Below, piece after piece: positions 58,679-64,000 of a stretch of DNA of 64,000 nucleotides. Source of the stretch: Paracyclopina nana (taxonomy: Eukaryota; Arthropoda; Copepoda; Cyclopoida; Cyclopettidae). The notes beneath the pieces were generated by a model. It did no database searches. It was not told the origin of the DNA and saw nothing but the letters and a program-made list of their open reading frames with translations. The position numbers and the translations under genes were made by a program. Where the stretch lies: positions 3,742,501 through 3,806,500 of the forward strand of contig JAGUCH010000007.1 of assembly GCA_019096065.1 (NCBI GenBank), read 5' to 3'. Position 1 is the first letter of the stretch; each line of letters starts with the position of its first letter.

Positions 58679-61600
58679 CGTTGAATCTCCGCGTACCTTA
58701 GCGGCAGGGAATTGATCTTTTCTTTGGCCACCCCTGGGAGAATGTCTCCTGGTGGCCCTTGCGATAAAAAATGCTGTGGAGTGATTACTTCCCCATCCAG
58801 CAGCCCTAGCGGGCGAGAGTTGACGATTGATTCGGCTTCTGCAATTAACGTGTGGAATTCGTCGAAGTGAAAGCTTCGCTTTCTATAAGTTTTGAAAAAT
58901 GCTCTTTTCCACAGTTTTATTGCGGCCTCGGCGAGGCCGTTGAAGTGAGGCCCATATGGCGGGGAGAATGTCCAGGTCTTCACCCCCCCCTCGTTGGCCC
59001 ACTTCCGTAGGGTCAACCAGTCAATCGTGTCCAAAGTGTCAATCACATGTTGATGTCTTTCATCTTTCCATAACTGCTTCAACGCAGCTTTCAGTCCAGG
59101 TTGGTTGTCGCTCCGAATTGTTTCAGGCGGCCCTCGTCTGTAGCAGAACCTTCGAAGGCCATTAATGATCGAGGTTGCAGTGAGCGCGCAGATAGGTTCC
59201 GCATGGATTGCCTTTGTATGGCGGCATATGACAACCATTACGAACATTTCCACAGTTGAGCGCCCTCTGATGACCTGGAAAGGCCCAGCGTAATCGAGGC
59301 TGACATGCCTGAATGGAAGAAGGTCGGAATATGGTACAGCATCCCTTGGAATTGGAGCCATTTGTGGAACGCTGGCCATGTTTCGCAGTTTTTGACATTC
59401 AATACATGTGGAGATGACATTTTCGGCGATCCTGTCAGCATCTATCACCCAATAAGTGGCACGCAACCTTAGCAGGAGCTTTCTCTTCGCGACGTGATGA
59501 GAGATTCCATTATGGATCTGATCGGCCAATGCTGTAGCCAGCTGGCCTTTCGGAATGATCAATCTGTTTCTTTGAAGCCATGGCAGTTGTACTTCGGATA
59601 AACGGCCCATCGACCTCAGTTCCATGTTTTCACCCACAGTAATGCGTAGACCTGCAAGCTTAGACTTCTTTGGAAACGAGCCATGTTTTTCCAAATGCTG
59701 CAATTCGTCCCAGAATAATTCGACCTGTTCACGCCTAATAATCATTATTTCAGCCGTGCGTCTATCTAGCTGCGTTAGCAAGGTTGATTGTTGATCGCTG
59801 ATAAATGATGCGGCTTGGCCTTCTGGAATTCGCGTCAATGCTAGGTCAACTTTAGTTAGTTTGCGTAGCCGCGCTCTAACCAATAACTTAGTAAGATACA
59901 GTCGGACCCAGCTTAGTACATTCACGGCTTTTCGGAAGGATGAATAACCTGTGTACATAAAAACCTTTTCTTTATTTTTTAGCAGAGCCCATTCCTTGAA
60001 GCATGGCGCCAGCACCTCCGCCAGCGGGGAGGACGTGGGTGAGGCCTCCGCCGTAGCCAGCGAGGCCAGCAACACGGACTTTGCTTTCTCACAGGTTACT
60101 TCTGGCAGCGAATCCTCGTCCTTCACTGGTGGCCTCCACTTAGGAAATTCTTCTTTGGGCCCAATGAGCCAAGCAGGGCCGGTTGTCCAAAGTGGATTGT
60201 TGAGCAGTTCCTCTGGGGTTTGAAGGCGAGTGGGCAAATCTGCCGGGTTCTGCTTGCCAGGTACATGGGCCCAGGTGTGAGTGCTGGATCTCCTGTGGAT
60301 TTCACTCACCCTGTTTCCGACGAAGACTTTCCATGTCCGTCCAGGCTTCATGATCCAGGCTAGAACGCACTGAGAATCAGTAAAGAAATAAATGCTATCG
60401 AATACTTTTGAAGCAGTCAATATTTTGTCCTTCAACCGCACGGCGTTCGTGGCTCCCAATAGTTCCAGGTCCGGAATGCTTCGCCTTTCGTTGAGGGGCG
60501 CCAACTGCCTTTTGCATGCCAGCAGATGGGCTTCCACGTGCGTGTCTGAATACTCAATTCGGACGAAGGCCGTCACTGCGTACGCCAATTCGCTAGCGTC
60601 AGAAAACATGATCAGGTCCAAGGCTAGCGCCTTTGCCTTTTTTATTGCCCTCGGAAACTTGAATTTCGTGATCTCCGTCATTGCCTCCACTGCTTGTCGC
60701 CACTTGGTAAGAACTCGCTGCAAATCCGGATCCGCGATTTCATCAAGGTCCGTATCCCACGTTAAATCATGCACTGTACGCACAGCCTGAACCTGTTGCT
60801 GAACCACTTTGAGGATCAATGTAACCGGTTCTAATAACCCTAGCGGGTCATATATTTTAGCTTGGGCGCCTGCTAGCTTGCGCATCGTGGCAGGACGTTG
60901 TAGATAAGGCGAAAAATCGGGAGTTAGAAAAGTCAGCACATCTTGTGAGAGATCGATGCACATCCCCAAGGCTTTAATCTTTTGATCGCATTCATCAGCC
61001 AATATGTGGACTGGACTTACATGCTCGGTGTTTACTCCCTGTAGGACTTCTGGATGGCTAGACTGCCATTTGCGCATAAACAGTTTTGCAGGTTCTGTCA
61101 TTTCAATGCACTGTCTCACAACCTCTTTGGCCTCGTCCACGTCCTCAACTGAGTGCACCACATCGTCCATGTAGGCGTCTTGCCTGAATGCTAGCGCAGC
61201 TTTTGGGAAGGTTTCTTCATGTTCTTTCGCCATGTGCCTCAGCGTGAACAGTGCCATACAAGGACTGGCCTTGGCACCAAAGACCACTGACTTCGACTCA
61301 TAGCACTTCCCATCCCAGAAGAACCTGTAATACTTGTGATCCTCTTCTGGCAAGGCAATCTGATTATACATCCTTTTGATGTCTGCAATGACTAGAACAG
61401 GTTTTAATCGCGCTCTGATCAACAGCTCAAGGATATTCGATAAAAAATTCGGTCCTGCATATTGTCCGTCGTTGAGGCTTTTGCCATCCTTTCCTTTTCG
61501 GCTGCAGTCATAGACCACTCTGACAGGTGTGGAGACTTTATCGTACCTAAAAACGAGCAGCCATGCAAGATAGTAGCCTATCAACAAATCATGAGTCAGC

Positions 61601-64000
61601 GAGTTAATTTCCTGTATGAAACCTTGCTTGACGTTCTCCAAGATCTCTAGCGTGACCTTTTTGTGTAGCTCTGGATCCTTGAGTTTCAATCTCTTCTCAA
61701 ATCGGTCGGTGTTGGCCTTGACCTCGTAGTAGTTGCACTGAAAACTTGGTTCGTTTGGCATCCATATTGTAGGAGTTTGATACCTGCCATCTTCTCTGCG
61801 TTGAATGCCTTTTTCCAGGAGCTGCACACAATACTCCTCGACCTTATTGAATGGTTTTTCTCTGGCTTCCTCCCCCGGCTCGACACCCATATGGTCGAGA
61901 TCCCAGTACCGCTTCAGGAAGTCCATAGGGTCACCAATGTGGGATTCTTCATCTGATTCGTAGTCTGCTGCTGTAGCCAGCACACTGGTTTCTTCGCCAT
62001 ACAGCACTACGTTGCCCAATTTGGATTTTATGACATAGGGTTTAGTAGGATCTGCCCTAGCGGGCAAGAGCCAGTGAAAGTAGTCAATGCCCAGCAAAAG
62101 ATCAATCCGGTTGGGTGATGCAAAATTTGGGAACTCAGTATTGCCTAACTCTGGAAATCTTGCGACTAAGTCATTAATTGGCGAGCATTTGATTGACGCG
62201 ATTATTTCAGGCACTGTGGTAACTTTTATGACTTGCCTGAATTCCTCGACAGTAGACTGAATTTCCACTTGCGTAGCCGTGACATCGACCACTTGTTTGT
62301 GCGACAGCGTCTTGATTGTTTGCTTCTTGGAAATTCCAGTTAGGTGCAATTTATCGGCCACCGCTTGAGTCAGGAAACAGGACTGAGCTCCTGTATCCAG
62401 GAGACAATTGATGGTCATCTCTTCTTTTGTCTGGGGGTTCCTGACAATGACAGGTGCCGTTAGGAAGGATGACAGACTATTTCTTGATAGCCTGGTCGCC
62501 AGGATCGATGATTCATTGTCTGCAGGGGCTGGCGAGTCGTCTTGGATCATATTTTCCAGGGCTTTAGCAAGCGTCAGCAAAATTGCCTCCTGAGTGACAT
62601 TTAGAGCTTTGCTAGCTGATTGCACTGGGATAGCTCCCTGGTTTTTTCCAGGTGGTGGTTTGCGCTGAAAAGATTGGTTTTTGGCGGGAGTTGTTACCTT
62701 TTCGTAGTGCAGTAGAGTATGATGATTTTCATCAGCACAGATTGCGCATTTCCAAGTCGTTTTGTCGCATTTTCGTCGGCTATGTTTGCCACGAATGCAC
62801 CGGTAGCAAGCCTTATGTTCTCTTGCTTTGAGTCTTCTTTGCATATTGGAAAGCTGCTTGAAAGTCGGGCATTGCAGCAAGGTATGAGCATTGCTGCATT
62901 CGGGGCACGTAGTGAAGATTTGGAGGTCATTATCGGGCTCATTTGTTGCTGCGGCTAGCGCCATTTGTGCGTCGTCTTCGTCAGGCGAATATTCTTCTTC
63001 TTCAGTGAGCTCCGAGGCACTAGATGAGTCTTCGACAAGTAGCGCAGAACGAGAGCTGGGCTTATTTTTCGATTTGAAGTGCTTTTCCACCTTAGCCACT
63101 TTCGTGGACAAGGTCAGGCCTTGGCTTTGGCGATGATGAAGAGTGTTTATTTGAGTGGTACACCATGAATCAAAAGCCTCGAAAGTGAAGCCATCAGCAT
63201 CTTTCGCTGCCAAGTATTGACTGAAGGATTCTTCTGTGTCGGGTGTAAATGGCAGGACTCGCCAGACTTGGCCATAGTGCGTCTCTAGGATTGCATTCGG
63301 AATGGAGAGAATTTGATGCTTGAGCCTGTTGACAGCAGACCTAGCGGTCGTTAAAGTCTCTATATCCTTTTTTGAGATTGGAGCAAGCTTCTGAATGTTG
63401 AGGAATGCATAGGCTAGCACCTTTTGCACAGAGCCAAAAGCGTCATCCAGGTTCCTTTTCGCGGTTTCGTAGCCTTCAAGTGTTGGTGGGCAGTAGCCCA
63501 CGCAGTCGTAGGCGGGATGCTTTTTGGTCTTCTTGTTGTAAGTGAGGGTGCGCAGTCGGATTAGTTTTTCTGGCACAGCAACCTTGCGGTTCTCGTCAAT
63601 CAGGAATCTGAAATTTTCTCTGAATATGAAATATTCTGAAGGATCAGTACCGTCGAAAGGGGCGATTTCCACGTGTTGCAGTTTGATTCCGCGGCGAAAG
63701 TCTTCTTCATCCGATTCATCATCTTCCTCTCGACTGTGTCGATTGTGGCGGCGTGAACCTCGTGAATCTCTGGAATCTCGATGTCTGCCTCCAGATCCAT
63801 TATTTGCACCGTTTCCTCGGCGCGGATCATCATCATCATCCCCCGGGTCTCCCCCGGGTGGGCCTGATCCTCCGGATGCATTCCTGTTAGGATGAGCTGG
63901 CCCAGAATTGGTCGTTGCATGGCCTGGAGGGTTGGTCCCTGTCACTGGGGTAGATGCTCCTCCTGGGTGATTAAACGTGCTCGCAGAATTTTGGCTTCGT
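58477..64000 (-). mobile_element. BEL/Pao LTR retrotransposon gag-pol polyprotein, 5' end beyond window
   Basis: The frame is open from the window edge to a stop at 58477 (over 1830 aa). In order: an Asp/Gly/Arg-rich start, a helical gag region, knuckles (CPECSNAHTLLQC, CYRCIRGKHSRRKC, CAICADENHH), aspartic protease with LLDTGAQSCF, reverse transcriptase with FGAKASPCMALFTLRH and the catalytic YMDD near 61165, RNase H (MFSDASELAYAV, YFFTDSQCVLAWI), and integrase with an HHCC finger (ISHHVAKRK, CIECQKLRN), first Asp in VSLDYAGPF, second in IRSDNQPG and Glu in FNGLAEAA. Domain order and the RT are BEL/Pao type. No stop or frameshift interrupts it, so it may be recent. The true start codon is outside the window. 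Confidence 0.93.

Noticed and set aside
1-64000. tRNA genes, rRNA genes or CRISPR arrays
   Set aside because: None seen on reading; the only regular repeat array is the 90-bp minisatellite, which has no spacer structure.

Overview
The window is nuclear DNA of an invertebrate animal with a compact genome. Genes are split by many short GT-AG introns (mostly 45-70 bp), lie on both strands a few hundred bases apart, and encode metazoan families: kinesin-3, tetraspanins, DEG/ENaC channels, C1q and DM13 proteins, APC13, PPM1K, a P5B ATPase and ANKS6. CCDC113 and ANKS6 suggest that the organism has cilia or flagellated sperm. I cannot name the phylum from sequence alone.

Layout. 0.6-3.7 kb (+): a membrane protein whose four-helix channel part resembles LRRC8/pannexin but whose tail is fibronectin III domains. 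4.0-8.65 kb (-): a small SH2 adaptor with a 3.7-kb first intron. 9.4-11.0 kb (+): the axonemal coiled-coil protein CCDC113. 11.1-12.0 kb (-): a tetraspanin. 12.6-17.1 kb (-): a complete ATP13A2/3-type P5B transporter. 18.2-21.6 kb (+): a matrin-type zinc-finger protein. 22.5-26.9 kb (+): a secreted giant coiled-coil/C1q protein with a 90-bp minisatellite in its second intron. 27.2-29.3 kb (-): a paladin/phytase-type cysteine phosphatase. 29.7-32.2 kb (-): POMGNT2, ANAPC13 and an unknown 139-aa gene, closely packed; the ANAPC13 stop and the POMGNT2 start are one base apart. 32.7-36.5 kb (-): a DEG/ENaC channel whose second coding exon is split by a 1.2-kb inverted-repeat transposon. 36.5-39.0 kb: gene-poor, with two further MITE-like elements. 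39.1-42.6 kb (+): a KIF16B/Klp98A kinesin. 42.7-45.4 kb (-): an unrecognised 744-aa multipass membrane protein. 45.8-46.9 kb (-): a Golgi sulfotransferase. 47.8-49.5 kb (+): a second tetraspanin. 49.6-51.6 kb (-): ANKS6. 51.9-53.1 kb (-): PPM1K. 53.2-53.8 kb (-): a secreted DM13 protein.

54.6-64.0 kb (-) is a BEL/Pao-type LTR retrotransposon cut by the right edge of the window. It has a gag-pol frame with CCHC knuckles, protease, reverse transcriptase, RNase H and integrase. Where some BEL elements carry env, this one has a 1060-aa frame with an RS-rich start and Cys/His knuckles that I cannot assign to a known family.

Most gene models here were built by joining exons at consensus splice sites, and the lengths of all the multi-exon models close to an exact codon multiple. 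The most notable signals are the LRRC8-like/FN3 chimera, the ANAPC13-POMGNT2 one-base junction, the transposon inside the DEG/ENaC exon (removing it with one 2-bp target duplication restores the frame exactly), and the unexplained third frame of the retroelement.
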